DNA of 64,000 nucleotides from Candidatus Fokinia cryptica (GCF_034359305.1 NZ_CP110343.1:145823-209822); one strand, 5' to 3'. Positions 33,038 to 42,274 are shown, numbered from the stretch's first letter. Program-made: numbers and translations. Notes: generated from the sequence alone by a model not told the origin.

Positions 33038-34882
33038 TCAACTCTGTATTGTGCTTTTAGCTCCTCTTGAGTAGTACATTTCCCATAAGTGAGAATAATA
33101 TCCATTTTTCGCTATTAGCTGGTCATGAGTGCCATCCTCAACAATCGCACCTTCATTAAATACCAGTATCCGATCTATGTGCTGTAATGTGGAAATTTTA
33201 TGAGCTATCATGATTACAGTTTTATTTTTCATTAATATCTTTAATGCTTCTTGAATTTTCTTATCAGTTGTGGAATCAAGAGATGATGTGCACTCGTCCA
33301 TGATTAGAATTGGTGCATTCTGTATCAGCGTTCTTGCTATACCTATTCTTTGTTTTTGTCCACCTGATATAGAAAATCCCTTTTCTCCAATTATGGAGTC
33401 ATATCCATTTTCTAAAGAGGTAATGAATTCGTGACACTGACTCAATTTAGCACTTTCCACTACCTTATCAAACGGTATGTTGTGATTGCAGTATGCTATG
33501 TTATCGCGGATACTTCTATTAAATAGCATGATTTCTTGGGGCATTATACTGATTAATCTACTCAATTCCCTAGGCGAATATTCTTCGATTTTTTTATTTC
33601 CTATTAAAATATCTCCATTATGTTTTTTATAAAAGCCAATAATGAGGTTTACGAAGCTCGTTTTTCCACTTCCAGATGTACCTACTAATCCTACTCTTTC
33701 TCCTTGTTTGATTGTTACTGATAAATCAGAAAACAGCACTTTGTTATCAGGATACCCAAACGTCACTTTATCAAATATTAAGTTATAATCGTTTTGAGGT
33801 TGATGAGGTATATCACTTTCTGGAGAAAGAAATTCTCCATGAGTACTATATAAAACTACGTGTTCTACTAGTACGTCCTCACGTACATTCTCTGTTACGA
33901 CGTTAATACTCTGTTTTGCTCGACCTGCTTCTAAAAGTGTGTAAGTGATTTCATCCGCAACAAACCACATCGTACTCATTATATTCATACTATTTTGCAC
34001 AATAAATATCACATCTCCTGTTGATATTACGTCTGCAGTCCACATTTTTGCAGCTACAAAAAAGAGAAAGCTAATGCTGACAATGCTAATGCTTCCTAGG
34101 CATAATTTTACTAATTCTATATTGACTAATGAATATCTACTGGCTCTCATTTCTTCTCCTTGTATCTTACTTATATATCTCATTTCATGATGTTGCTTTG
34201 AAAGTGCTCTAATTATGAAATTATTCATTATTGTATCAAGAATAGCTGCTTGAACTTTGCTTCGCTTCTGAGAGGCAATTTGTGTTAATTTTACAGAACG
34301 TTGAGAAAGTACTATCATTACTACGATATATATTGAAAGCCATCCAATGAACATAGATGAGAGTACTGGATGTACGTCAAACAAAAATAGTGATGACAAT
34401 ACGATCGATATTATGACAGGTACGAATAGATTTGTAATGTTATCAAATATCATATAGAGGCTTCGTGGTAAGTCATCTATCCGGTAACTGAATGCATTGA
34501 GTTTTTGTCTATCAAGAAAATGCTCGTGTTCATGCTTTAGTACACTTTTAAGACATGAGAGCCTGATATCTGTTTCAAATTTTGGAATGAAGTGAGCTGA
34601 TGTAAGACCTTTTGTTCTACTTATAATTTCTAATATTATCCAAAAACCTATCCCTATTCCTAAACTTTGAAAGAAAATGCGCGTATCATGCGTTTTATCG
34701 GAAATATCATTTAATATATCGACCAATTTCCCAGTAATATATGGTAGCACAACATTATGAGATAGATTGCATAGTATGCCGGTTCCTAATATAAGGAGTG
34801 CACTAAAAAAATGTCTTCTAAGAAAAAATTGCAAAAACCCTAATACAGTTTTTGGAAGTGGAATATTGTTATGTATAGTCAT
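33038..34882 (-). CDS. ABC exporter, fused membrane and ATPase domains
   Basis: A 614-residue type-I (MsbA/Atm1-like) half-transporter. The membrane domain has six helices in about the first 320 residues. The ATPase domain has Walker A 'GTSGSGKTS' (401-409), Q-loop 'ISIMPQEIMLFNRSIRDNIA', signature 'SISGGQKQR' (504-512), Walker B 'ILIMDECTSSLD' and H-loop 'MIAHK'. Its membrane domain resembles the partial exporter at the left window edge in layout ('RLSCLKSVLKHEHEHFLD...' versus 'DIAIKFIKKIGLYDHHFFQE'). Substrate unknown; Rickettsiales carry several such exporters. Confidence 0.92.
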   Translation of the reverse strand: MTIHNNIPLPKTVLGFLQFFLRRHFFSALLILGTGILCNLSHNVVLPYITGKLVDILNDISDKTHDTRIFFQSLGIGIGFWIILEIISRTKGLTSAHFIPKFETDIRLSCLKSVLKHEHEHFLDRQKLNAFSYRIDDLPRSLYMIFDNITNLFVPVIISIVLSSLFLFDVHPVLSSMFIGWLSIYIVVMIVLSQRSVKLTQIASQKRSKVQAAILDTIMNNFIIRALSKQHHEMRYISKIQGEEMRASRYSLVNIELVKLCLGSISIVSISFLFFVAAKMWTADVISTGDVIFIVQNSMNIMSTMWFVADEITYTLLEAGRAKQSINVVTENVREDVLVEHVVLYSTHGEFLSPESDIPHQPQNDYNLIFDKVTFGYPDNKVLFSDLSVTIKQGERVGLVGTSGSGKTSFVNLIIGFYKKHNGDILIGNKKIEEYSPRELSRLISIMPQEIMLFNRSIRDNIAYCNHNIPFDKVVESAKLSQCHEFITSLENGYDSIIGEKGFSISGGQKQRIGIARTLIQNAPILIMDECTSSLDSTTDKKIQEALKILMKNKTVIMIAHKISTLQHIDRILVFNEGAIVEDGTHDQLIAKNGYYSHLWEMYYSRGAKSTIQS

Positions 34883-34990
34883 TCACATATTCTATTTAAG
34901 TGTATGAGAGCAAAAAGCCTCTTGGATGCAGACCATCAAGAGTATATCATAAATTTAGATAGTGAAAGCTGAATTCTCTACAGAAATTTT

Positions 34991-35440
34991 ATGAATATTG
35001 AGATTAATAAAGTGGTATCGTGCACTAAGAAGATAGAATTTGATGCTGCTCATAGGATTGTCAATCATCAAGGAGCATGTAGAATGTTACACGGACATCG
35101 TTATGTTGCAGAAATAACTTTTTCGAAATTTCTTGAGGATTTTGATGATCATGATATGGTAATTGATTTTATTATCATAAAGCAGAAGTTGGATAGTTGG
35201 ATAAAACAATACTGGGATCATAATACTATACTTTCAAAGCAAGATAAAAATTTAGGCGATTCTATTGAAAAATGTACTTCCCAAACAGTTTTTTATTTGG
35301 AGAAGCAACCTACTGCTGAGAATATGGCGATATTTTTGATGTATAATATTACTCCAAAGTTATTCGAAGAGTACAATGTGAAGTGTACTAGATTAAAATT
35401 GAGAGAGACTCCTTCTTCATTTGTAGAAGTTACCGCTTAG
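34991..35440 (+). CDS. queD: 6-carboxy-5,6,7,8-tetrahydropterin synthase (QueD/PTPS family)
   Basis: QueD makes the 7-deazaguanine precursor of queuosine; PTPS relatives act in pterin synthesis. The 149-residue protein has the zinc ligands H21, H34 and H36 ('FDAAHRI', 'HGHRY'), the catalytic-type Cys30 in 'GACRMLHGH', 'WDHNTIL', 'PTAENMAIFL' and the terminal 'KLRETPSSFVEV' (Glu binding the pterin). The Cys spacing favours QueD. Other queuosine genes are not in the window. Confidence 0.9.
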   Translation: MNIEINKVVSCTKKIEFDAAHRIVNHQGACRMLHGHRYVAEITFSKFLEDFDDHDMVIDFIIIKQKLDSWIKQYWDHNTILSKQDKNLGDSIEKCTSQTVFYLEKQPTAENMAIFLMYNITPKLFEEYNVKCTRLKLRETPSSFVEVTA

Positions 35441-35522
35441 GTTAGCATATTTCGGTGATAATAACCGGAAGTAACGAGTTTCGTGCTAGCACACCAAGGA
35501 AACGAAAAATCTTCTATTTTGG

Positions 35523-35598
35523 TGGTGGAGGCAAACGGATTCGAACCGATGACCCTCTGCTTGCAAAGCAGATGCTCTACCAACTGAGCTATGCCCCC
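35523..35598 (-). tRNA. tRNA-Ala (anticodon TGC)
   Basis: Cloverleaf on the minus strand: acceptor GGGGGCA/TGCCTCC (one G-U), D-arm with GCTCAGTTGGTAGAGC, anticodon arm CTGCT-TTGCAAA-AGCAG, T-loop TTCGAAT, discriminator A and an encoded CCA. The T-stem has one T-T mismatch. Confidence 0.96.
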
Positions 35599-35608
35599 AT
35601 CCGAAATT

Positions 35609-35683
35609 TGGAGCAGGCGAAGGGAATCGAACCCTCGACTTCAACCTTGGCAAGGTTGCGCTCTACCACTGAGCTACGCCTGC
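35609..35683 (-). tRNA. tRNA-Gly (anticodon GCC)
   Basis: Minus-strand cloverleaf: acceptor GCAGGCG/CGCCTGC, D-arm GCTCAGTGGTAGAGC, anticodon arm CAACC-TTGCCAA-GGTTG, T-loop TTCGATT, discriminator T and encoded CCA. It is 10 bases upstream of tRNA-Ala in the same transcript direction. Confidence 0.97.
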
Positions 35684-35991
35684 ATTTTCATGAGATATAT
35701 ACCTGAAGATATCAAAAGTTACAATAAACACAAGAGAAAAACTAAAGGTATTACTATATAAGATGATCTTTTGTTATCTTAGTCAAATTAGCATTAAAGT
35801 GAAATGGAAGTAAAAAAATATCAAAAATTCATTCTATGAAGTTGTTTGATGCCTCATATCATATTTTTGATATATTTAAAGCTAGTGCTTTTCGTTTGCT
35901 TTTACAGATATCATGATGTACAATATGTTGGTTCATGGCATTTGTACCCCTGCAAATTGTCTCATCTGTAATGTTTGTTTAAATTCAAAAC
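35684..35991. other. Noncoding gap between tRNA-Gly and acpP
   Basis: About 308 AT-rich bases. It should contain the promoters of the tRNA pair (minus) and of acpP (plus), but I see no convincing -35/-10 pair. There is no ORF above 26 codons and no ncRNA I recognise. Confidence 0.4.
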
Positions 35992-36240
35992 GTGAACGAT
36001 ATCCAACAAAGTGTTTACATGATCATAGCGGAAAAATCAGGCTTCTCCGTTGAGAAAATGAATGATGAGCTTAATCTAAAGGAAGAGATAAAGGTCGATA
36101 GCCTTACCTCTGTAGAGCTTGTTATGGCTCTGGAAGAAAAATTCAGGATCGAAATTTCTGATGAATCTATGCAAAAAGTTGAGACTGTCGGTGATGTTAT
36201 AAAGATAGTTGAAGCTCTAGTAGCGGAGACAAGAAAGTAG
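35992..36240 (+). CDS. acpP: Acyl carrier protein
   Basis: AcpP carries growing acyl chains on a phosphopantetheine arm. The 82-residue acidic protein (GTG start) has the attachment Ser37 in 'KVDSLTSVELVMALEEKFRI'. The usual D-L-G-A-D-S-L-D is changed to E-E-I-K-V-D-S-L-T, a divergent but functional-looking site. The usual neighbours fabD, fabG and fabF are not adjacent; fabD is about 19 kb away. rplQ follows after 28 bases. Confidence 0.93.
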   Translation: MNDIQQSVYMIIAEKSGFSVEKMNDELNLKEEIKVDSLTSVELVMALEEKFRIEISDESMQKVETVGDVIKIVEALVAETRK

Positions 36241-36268
36241 TACACATTAATTTTCTCAATATAAGTCA

Positions 36269-36619
36269 ATGCGTCACAGGATTGGTCATAGGAAATTCGG
36301 TAGAAATTGCGGTCATCGTACTTCTATGTTTAGAAATCTCCTTAAGTCTCTTATTATTCATGAAAAGATAGTTACAACCGTTGCTAAAGCTAAAGATGTA
36401 AGGCCTATGGTGGAGAAGTTGGTAACGAAATCCAGAATGGAGTCATTACATACTAGGCGATACGCTATATCTCTTTTAGGTGGTAATTGTACAGCGGTGA
36501 ATAAGTTATTTACCCTTGGGGTTAAGTATAATTCTAGAAGTGGTGGATATACTAGAATCGTAAAGATTGGATACAGAAAAGGAGATTCAGCACCGTTAGC
36601 AGCTATTTCTTTTGTTTAG
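36269..36619 (+). CDS. rplQ: 50S ribosomal protein L17
   Basis: L17 lines the peptide exit region of the large subunit. The 116-residue product begins 'MRHRIGHRKFGRNCGHRTSM' with 'FRNLLKSLIIHEKIVTTVAK', and ends in the family pattern 'SGGYTRIVKIGYRKGDSAP'. It normally closes the alpha operon after rpoA; here it follows acpP with no other ribosomal gene nearby. Confidence 0.97.
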   Translation: MRHRIGHRKFGRNCGHRTSMFRNLLKSLIIHEKIVTTVAKAKDVRPMVEKLVTKSRMESLHTRRYAISLLGGNCTAVNKLFTLGVKYNSRSGGYTRIVKIGYRKGDSAPLAAISFV

Positions 36620-36719
36620 GCTTGTTAGCAGGTTACTAATTTTGGTGGAGCGTCATGCGAAAGCGTCGTTTTAAGTCGGATTTGCTATTTATTGATCAAA
36701 TACCTTCTCTTAAATAAAG

Positions 36720-37985
36720 CTATTTCCTGTGTAATAATAGAGTGCAGTGAGCATATATTGCGTCTTCTGTAAAGATGCCGGTATTTTCGGTAGTGGTAGC
36801 TTTGATTGCGACGTCATTTTGTGAGATAAAAGTAAGACGTGCTATATGCTTTTTCATATCTTTTACATGAGATTGAATTTGCGGATGATCTGCTATGATC
36901 GATATGTCGATATTACTAATATTGTATCTTTTTTTCTTCATAAGCGTTACTGCGTGTTGTACGAAAATTTCAGATTTAGCATTTTTCCATTTTACATCAT
37001 CGTTTAAAAATTTAGTGCCGATATCTGTTTCTCCTATTGCTCCTAGTATTGCGTCTGTAATTGCGTGCAATACAACATCTCCATCAGAATGGGCTATAAT
37101 CTTATACATGCATTTAAGCATTGTACCTCCGATTGAGATCGTTTCATATTTTTCAGACTTTTTTAGTCTATGCACATCTATACCTGTTCCTACCCTAAAG
37201 ACGTTATAATTTTTCGAATAATGTTTCGTATATTCTTCTGTCGCTATATGTTTTCTTGCCTTTTCTAATTGTTCAGGAAAGGTGATCTTAAAATTATTTA
37301 ATTCTCCTTCTACCTTCAGTATCTTATAATTAGTTTTATGATGTTTATTAAAATAGTAGAGTAATCCAATATCGTCTATTTTTGCTTCATCTGGCATTTC
37401 ATTTAGTTTTTGATAAACATTTTCTATTACTGGGAATTTAAAAATTTGAGGAGTTTGTATTGTATAATATTCTTCTCTTTTTCGCGATGATTCCTCTCCA
37501 CTATGTAGTCTGATTGCATCCACAATTGGTAAAATTGGTTCTATAGCATCGTATTCGCTGTTGGAAGCTAAATATTGTAGCCAAGTGTTTACTGATTTGT
37601 GATTAAATAAAGGTCTTACAGAGTCATGTATTGCAACTATCAATTTACTCAATTTCTCTTCAGTATTCTTAACATGCTTTATTTGATATATTTCTCTTAT
37701 TTTATTGATCGCATTCATTACAGAAAGTGCTCTAGTATTTCCACCACGTACTATTACAAGGTCTTTTTTGGATGCTTTGCGATATTTTGCTATAAGTTTA
37801 TTATCTTGTATAAATGGTTCATTAAGAACTAATACAATGTATTTCAATGGTAATAACTGGAATTTTGATATAGTATGCTCCACCACGTCGCTACTGCGGT
37901 ATAGCTTATGAAATTGCTTTGGTGTAACTTCATCGGAAAATCTTGCACCTTTCCCAGCTGCAAGTATTATACCTATATTATGCAT
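36720..37985 (-). CDS. ispDF: Bifunctional IspD/IspF (MEP isoprenoid pathway)
   Basis: One polypeptide carries two non-consecutive MEP-pathway enzymes, as in many alphaproteobacteria. Residues 1-230 are the MEP cytidylyltransferase: 'IILAAGKGARFSDEVTPKQF' and 'AIHDSVRPLF'. From about 258 the cyclodiphosphate synthase follows: 'FRVGTGIDVHRLKKSE', 'IAHSDGDVVLHAITDAILGA', 'GDIGTKF'-like 'GETDIGTKFLNDD' and 'IKATTTENTGIFTEDAIYAH'. The length (421) is normal for the fusion. It lies 7 bases after rsmA. ispE is also in the window. Confidence 0.96.
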   Translation of the reverse strand: MHNIGIILAAGKGARFSDEVTPKQFHKLYRSSDVVEHTISKFQLLPLKYIVLVLNEPFIQDNKLIAKYRKASKKDLVIVRGGNTRALSVMNAINKIREIYQIKHVKNTEEKLSKLIVAIHDSVRPLFNHKSVNTWLQYLASNSEYDAIEPILPIVDAIRLHSGEESSRKREEYYTIQTPQIFKFPVIENVYQKLNEMPDEAKIDDIGLLYYFNKHHKTNYKILKVEGELNNFKITFPEQLEKARKHIATEEYTKHYSKNYNVFRVGTGIDVHRLKKSEKYETISIGGTMLKCMYKIIAHSDGDVVLHAITDAILGAIGETDIGTKFLNDDVKWKNAKSEIFVQHAVTLMKKKRYNISNIDISIIADHPQIQSHVKDMKKHIARLTFISQNDVAIKATTTENTGIFTEDAIYAHCTLLLHRK

Positions 37986-37992
37986 TGAATCT

Positions 37993-38808
37993 TTAAGAGT
38001 GATTTAGCTCTTCAAAAATAGATAAAAGCTCAATTCTTGTCATACTTTCTGCTCTTTTACTAAGATCGATGCCCTTGACGCTGAGTGAATGCATGAGAAT
38101 ATCATAATTATGCAGAGATTTTAGCACATTTCTTATACTTTTTCTTCTATTATGGAATAGTATTTTTCCAAATTTTATTAAAGATTCATAATCATATTTT
38201 ACGTTTGGTATTGGTTCCATATATATCAAGGATGATTGTACTTTAGGTGGTGGAGAGAATACATCTGGGGAGAGTTCAAGTAATATTTCTGTTCTACATA
38301 ATGTATTAATTACAAAGCTTAAAAAATTATTGCAAGTTTTGTTTTCTTGGCATATTAGAGCACCTACTTCTTTTTGTATTAGTATGGTAAAACTCTTAAA
38401 TGTATTAGCAATTTTAAGCCATTTCCAAATAAGAGCTGTAGCAATATTATATGGTAAATTACCAATAATAGTGATTTTCTCTTCAATATATTCAGGCAAT
38501 ACCTCATGCATTATAGAACGTTCATCTATCTTAAGTGCATCGCCATGTATAACATTAATATTGTTATATAAAGAAGCAACTTTGCTAAGATGTGGAATGA
38601 GATTTGAGTCTTTTTCTAAACATATAAGAAATTTAGGCTTACCGATTTTCATTATAGATTGTGTTAACATTCCATATCCACCACCTATCTCCATCACTAC
38701 GCAATTTGCGATGTGATTAGCATGTAATACTATTTTATCGGTAATGTTAGAATTTGTTATGAAATGCTGGCCTAATCCTTTTATCGGTTTATATTGAATT
38801 TCTTTCAT
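37993..38808 (-). CDS. rsmA: 16S rRNA (adenine1518/1519-N6) dimethyltransferase
   Basis: RsmA/KsgA dimethylates two adenines at the 3' end of 16S rRNA. The 271-residue protein has 'GLGQHFITNSNITDKIV', the SAM-binding 'VMEIGGGYGMLTQSI', 'VIHGDALKID' and the catalytic 'NLPYNIATALIWKW'. 'DVFSPPPKVQSSLI' lies in the C-terminal half. Middle gene of the COQ9-rsmA-ispDF run (9 and 7 base gaps). Confidence 0.96.
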   Translation of the reverse strand: MKEIQYKPIKGLGQHFITNSNITDKIVLHANHIANCVVMEIGGGYGMLTQSIMKIGKPKFLICLEKDSNLIPHLSKVASLYNNINVIHGDALKIDERSIMHEVLPEYIEEKITIIGNLPYNIATALIWKWLKIANTFKSFTILIQKEVGALICQENKTCNNFLSFVINTLCRTEILLELSPDVFSPPPKVQSSLIYMEPIPNVKYDYESLIKFGKILFHNRRKSIRNVLKSLHNYDILMHSLSVKGIDLSKRAESMTRIELLSIFEELNHS

Positions 38809-38817
38809 GACGATAAT

Positions 38818-39414
38818 CTAAATATGAAAAGCAGTCTTCATCATACTCTTATATTTAGCAAATGTTCTTGCTTTTGCGAGCCCTCTATCAATTTGAAGAT
38901 AATATTCTTCTTTATTTATAGTGTTTTTTGAAAGAGATAAAAATAGATTATAAAGAATTGCACCAAGAATCAGTCTTTTAGTATAGAAATTTATATCGCT
39001 AGATACATCATAAATTTTACGCCATATAATATCTGCTTGATTATAACATATAGCCATGGTACTGATCTTGCGCTCAATTTTTGTAGCGTAACAAAGTATT
39101 GGCAACCTCCGTTCTTCTAGAGAGATATATCTATCACATAGTGCATATAATGCAGATTTTACATTCTCTGTTATACTATTAGATTCTGGTGTCCAATCTT
39201 CTAAATGTTCAGCTACTAAATACAATAACAGAAATTCCGTATAGCTCGAAATTGTACTATCAGTAAAGTAAAATGCTAACCATTTTGCATCCATCGTGCT
39301 CCATATACACTCTAATATATCTTCATTCCATCCGATTTTAGTGGAAATTTCGAGACTTCTATGTATTAGCTCGTTTCCAGCTGAGCGATATCTCTTTATA
39401 AGAAAATCATACAT
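38818..39414 (-). CDS. COQ9-family ubiquinone biosynthesis protein
   Basis: COQ9 proteins bind lipids and help hydroxylase steps of ubiquinone synthesis in alphaproteobacteria and mitochondria. The 198-residue product (ATG start; a TTG three codons upstream is possible) is all-helical. It carries the family's C-terminal signature: 'ADIIWRKIYDVSSDINFYTK' followed by 'RLILGAILYNLFLSLS', matching the known W...D-x-S-x-D-x-N-x-Y-T-K-R pattern. A TetR-like helical N-half fits the family. With the UbiH-like gene at 47.4 kb it points to ubiquinone synthesis. Confidence 0.8.
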   Translation of the reverse strand: MYDFLIKRYRSAGNELIHRSLEISTKIGWNEDILECIWSTMDAKWLAFYFTDSTISSYTEFLLLYLVAEHLEDWTPESNSITENVKSALYALCDRYISLEERRLPILCYATKIERKISTMAICYNQADIIWRKIYDVSSDINFYTKRLILGAILYNLFLSLSKNTINKEEYYLQIDRGLAKARTFAKYKSMMKTAFHI

Positions 39415-39514
39415 CTCATTCAAAAATGTTTATTATCCAGTGTACTGATGATACAATACAGATTGTTTGCTGGCTGAAGCACTTTTTGCAATAAATAACA
39501 AAGTAGATTTAGAA

Positions 39515-40084
39515 ATGTCATATGTCAATCAATTGGTAAGTATTGAAAGCACTCCAAATCCAGAAGCTAAAAAATTTATTTTTCAATCTGAATTAGTAGG
39601 AGGTTCTATTTCGTATATGTTTGATAGATCTCATACTCAGAGGTCTTATACTTCTAATCTTGCAAGTTTTATTTTGAAGAATAATGCGATCTCAGATGTA
39701 ATGATAGCTAGTAACTTTATCGTAGTTACAAAAGTTAAAAGTTCTGAATGGGAATCTTTACAGAAAGAATTATCATATTTGTTTGTAGAGTATTTTTGTA
39801 ATTCTCAAGAAGAGGTAGTGATTAGTTCTAATGACAAAGAAGAGAACTGTGTTGATGATGAAATTTCCAATCAAATTAAAAAGCTTTTGAATGAGTTTGT
39901 TAAACCAGCGGTTGCTCAGGATGGTGGTGATATAGTTTTTGTAAAGTTTGAGGAAGGAAAGGTGTATGTCAAAATGACAGGTGCATGTAATGGATGTCCA
40001 AGTTCTACTTATACTTTGAAAAATGGAGTAGAAGTAATGTTACAACATTATATTCCTGAGGTAATAGAAGTAATTGCTGTTTAA
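39515..40084 (+). CDS. NfuA/NFU-type iron-sulfur cluster carrier
   Basis: Delivers Fe-S clusters to target proteins. I start it at the ATG giving MSYVNQLVSIESTPNPEAKK, because the 'STPNPEAKKF' opening is the start of the Nfu N-terminal domain; the longer TTG frame adds no conserved residues. The C-terminal NifU-like domain has 'PAVAQDGGDIVFVKFEEGKV' and the cluster ligands C158 and C161 in 'GACNGCPSS'. It is followed by grxD, another Fe-S carrier, in a likely nfu-grxD-engB operon. Confidence 0.92.
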   Translation: MSYVNQLVSIESTPNPEAKKFIFQSELVGGSISYMFDRSHTQRSYTSNLASFILKNNAISDVMIASNFIVVTKVKSSEWESLQKELSYLFVEYFCNSQEEVVISSNDKEENCVDDEISNQIKKLLNEFVKPAVAQDGGDIVFVKFEEGKVYVKMTGACNGCPSSTYTLKNGVEVMLQHYIPEVIEVIAV

Positions 40085-40100
40085 TTTAGTAATTAACAAT

Positions 40101-40421
40101 ATGAGCGATATACAGAAAAAAATAGAAAATATGATCAACGCGAATGATATTGTGCTTTTTATGAAAGGTACTGCATCTATTCCTATGTGTGGCTTCTCTG
40201 GTACAGCAGTTGCGATTCTGAATCGTTTGAATGTGAAATTTTTAGATGTTGATGTGTTATCAGATGATGATATTAGAAGTGGTATCAAAACGTACTCGGA
40301 GTGGCCAACAATTCCTCAATTATATATCAAACAACAATTTATAGGAGGTTCTGATATAATGAAGATAATGTACGAAAATGGAGAACTTGAGTTGCTATTA
40401 AAAAAGCATTTGCTTATATGA
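40101..40421 (+). CDS. grxD: Monothiol glutaredoxin (Grx4/GrxD)
   Basis: Monothiol glutaredoxins bind and pass on [2Fe-2S] clusters with glutathione. The 106-residue protein has the diagnostic 'CGFS' at 30-33, then 'FLDVDVLSDDDIRSGIKTYS' and 'EWPTIPQLYIKQQFIGGSDI' with the glutathione-binding T-I-P and G-G-x-D. I start it at the ATG 16 bases after the nfu stop. It overlaps engB by four bases (ATGA). gshA near 43 kb supplies the glutathione precursor. Confidence 0.96.
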   Translation: MSDIQKKIENMINANDIVLFMKGTASIPMCGFSGTAVAILNRLNVKFLDVDVLSDDDIRSGIKTYSEWPTIPQLYIKQQFIGGSDIMKIMYENGELELLLKKHLLI

Positions 40422-41035
40422 TAAGTGATAATCTCAATTATAATAATGCAAATTTTGTGTGTGGTACCACTAGCGTTAATTATGCATTAAAGCAGATTCA
40501 ATATCCCGAAATTGCGATATGGGGGCGATCAAATGTTGGTAAGTCTAGTATAATTAATGCTCTTACTGAACGTAGAGGATTGTGCAGAAGATCTATGAAA
40601 CCAGGTTGTACAATGCAGCTTAATTATTTTTTGATTGATAATAAGTTGATGATTGTTGATATGCCAGGATATGGTTTTGCCAAACGCAGCAAGAGTGATA
40701 TTCGTAAAAACCATAATATTTCAAGAAATTACATAACGAGTAGTACATCTCTTAAAGCATTATTGCTATTGGTGGATGTGAGGCATGGATGTAAAGAGAG
40801 TGATATAGAGATGATTAAATTTTTATGTGAGAATGGGAGGAATTTTCTCATAGTATTCACAAAAGCTGATAAAGTTTCATTTGTACATGCAGCTTCGTAT
40901 TTATCTAGTACCTTCCCAAATATTCTTGCTGATAATTTCTTAGATTCATCGATCGCTGAATCTGCGATCATCACAAGTAGTAAACTTGGCACAAATATAT
41001 CTATGCTGAAAAAGCTAATAACTGAGGCTATTTAG
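40418..41035 (+). CDS. engB: Ribosome biogenesis GTPase EngB/YsxC
   Basis: EngB is an essential GTPase for large-subunit assembly. The 205-residue protein has G1 'GRSNVGKSS' (36-44), 'RRSMKPGCTMQLNYFLI' (G2 region), G3 'DMPGYGFAKRSKS' and G4 'TKAD', all in family spacing. It starts inside the grxD stop (ATGA). Its last 8 bases overlap the convergent nuoJ. Confidence 0.95.
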   Translation: MISDNLNYNNANFVCGTTSVNYALKQIQYPEIAIWGRSNVGKSSIINALTERRGLCRRSMKPGCTMQLNYFLIDNKLMIVDMPGYGFAKRSKSDIRKNHNISRNYITSSTSLKALLLLVDVRHGCKESDIEMIKFLCENGRNFLIVFTKADKVSFVHAASYLSSTFPNILADNFLDSSIAESAIITSSKLGTNISMLKKLITEAI

Positions 41036-41633
41036 TTTTTTTTTCAATATCAATACTTACTCCTTCGCCTATTTTTGGATTAACGAGCTTTACAGAACTT
41101 TGTGCTATGTACTGTTTCCACATGCTTTGTTTTTTCACAGTATCTTTATTATTGTTTGTAAGACATAGTAAAACTGCTCCAGTTGTCCCTATAAGTAACA
41201 TTATTCCTATCAATATGACATATTGATAATGTGTTTCATAAAATGCAATTCCTATTTCTAATGCTTTAAACACTTTCGGTGAATTTTGTAATTCGGTCTC
41301 TTGCTCAAGTAAGTATACATTTAAGCATACTAATGGTATCACTCCAAAAAATGGTAATAGTGCTATCTTTGATTTTTTATACTCTTCATCTTCTTGTGAC
41401 ATTCCAACTATTGCAAATAAGAAAAGTATAGCTATTGCTCCTACATATACTATGAGTAGTGTGAAAGCCAAATATTCCGCACCCATCATTATATATAAAA
41501 GTGATGTACCTATAAATGCCAGTATCATACTAAGTACGCTATAAATAAGCCTTGATGAAAGGATAGTGCATGCTAGGCATAGGACGATAGCGGAAGATAT
41601 GCAGACGAAAAGAAAGTCAGCAGAAAATATCAT
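41028..41633 (-). CDS. nuoJ: NADH-quinone oxidoreductase subunit J
   Basis: NuoJ is a membrane subunit of complex I. The 201-residue protein (ATG chosen over a GTG three codons upstream) has about five helices: 'FLFVCISSAIVLCLACTI', 'SVLSMILAFIGTSLLYIMMG' and 'EYLAFTLLIVYVGAIAILFL', the last two forming the family's recognised helix-3 region with 'VYVGAIAILFLF'. A charged C-terminal tail follows. It is not next to other nuo genes; nuoL lies about 10 kb away. Confidence 0.92.
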   Translation of the reverse strand: MIFSADFLFVCISSAIVLCLACTILSSRLIYSVLSMILAFIGTSLLYIMMGAEYLAFTLLIVYVGAIAILFLFAIVGMSQEDEEYKKSKIALLPFFGVIPLVCLNVYLLEQETELQNSPKVFKALEIGIAFYETHYQYVILIGIMLLIGTTGAVLLCLTNNNKDTVKKQSMWKQYIAQSSVKLVNPKIGEGVSIDIEKKTK

Positions 41634-41664
41634 TAGTACCACTATTATGAATTCGAGATTATTA

Positions 41665-41740
41665 TGGTGATCCTGATGCGACTCGAACGCATGACCTACT
41701 GATTAAAAGTCAGTTGCTCTACCGACTGAGCTACAGGATC
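41665..41740 (-). tRNA. tRNA-Lys (anticodon TTT)
   Basis: Minus-strand cloverleaf: acceptor GATCCTG/CAGGATC, D-arm GCTCAGTCGGTAGAGC, anticodon arm with loop CTTTTAA, T-loop TTCGAGT, discriminator A and encoded CCA. Confidence 0.97.
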
Positions 41741-41906
41741 ACAGCAGTATCTTGACACTACGAGTGGATGGTATAAAAATACGGCTGACTTGTCTATATA
41801 ATTTGCCAATTTTCTGAAAATTTCCTGTAAAGCATTTTATGGATTAGCGGATGAAAAAGCAAAATACTGAATTACGGTAATCATCATTATGCTCTTTGAT
41901 TTTTTA

Positions 41907-42134
41907 TGAAATTTTCTATGCCTCAGAAAAAACTACCTCTTAAAAAAGAATTTGAAGTATGGAGAGAAGCTTACTTCAGAGCAGGTAGCTGTTTTTTATA
42001 AAAGCTTAAATGACATTCTATTAGAAAATAAGGAAACTGACTGTGAATTGGTAATAGAGAAAGGTAGTCTTAAAACTACGGTAGGGTGTATTATGAATCT
42101 TATAAGTTTCTTCTTAGCACCGAGCCGTACATAA
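41907..42134 (+). pseudogene. Possible broken gene between tRNA-Lys and tRNA-Asn
   Basis: An ATG frame (MKFSMPQKKLPLKKEFE...) beginning at 41907 stops after about 31 codons. An overlapping frame from 41952 continues 60 codons (KYGEKLTSEQVAVFYKSLND, later CELVIEKGSLKTTVGCIM) to TAA. A single indel near 41960 would join them. The joined N-terminus vaguely resembles that of endonuclease III, but the match is weak and the helix-hairpin-helix and Fe-S parts are missing. The remaining bases of this 534-base gap hold nothing else I can support. Confidence 0.3.
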
Positions 42135-42274
42135 CTGACTCCTTCAGTCGAAATAGCTTTATTCTTTTTAATATCAACAAAATCCAAATTTAGGATGCCA
42201 ATAAAATAATTGCAGTGAGTGACTGAGAAGAGTTGTACTCAATTAAAAGCCCCAAAAAAGATTAAAACCCCACT

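Noticed and set aside
36895-37209. 104-codon plus-strand frame inside ispDF
   Set aside because: Antisense shadow of a clearly recognisable enzyme; no independent support.
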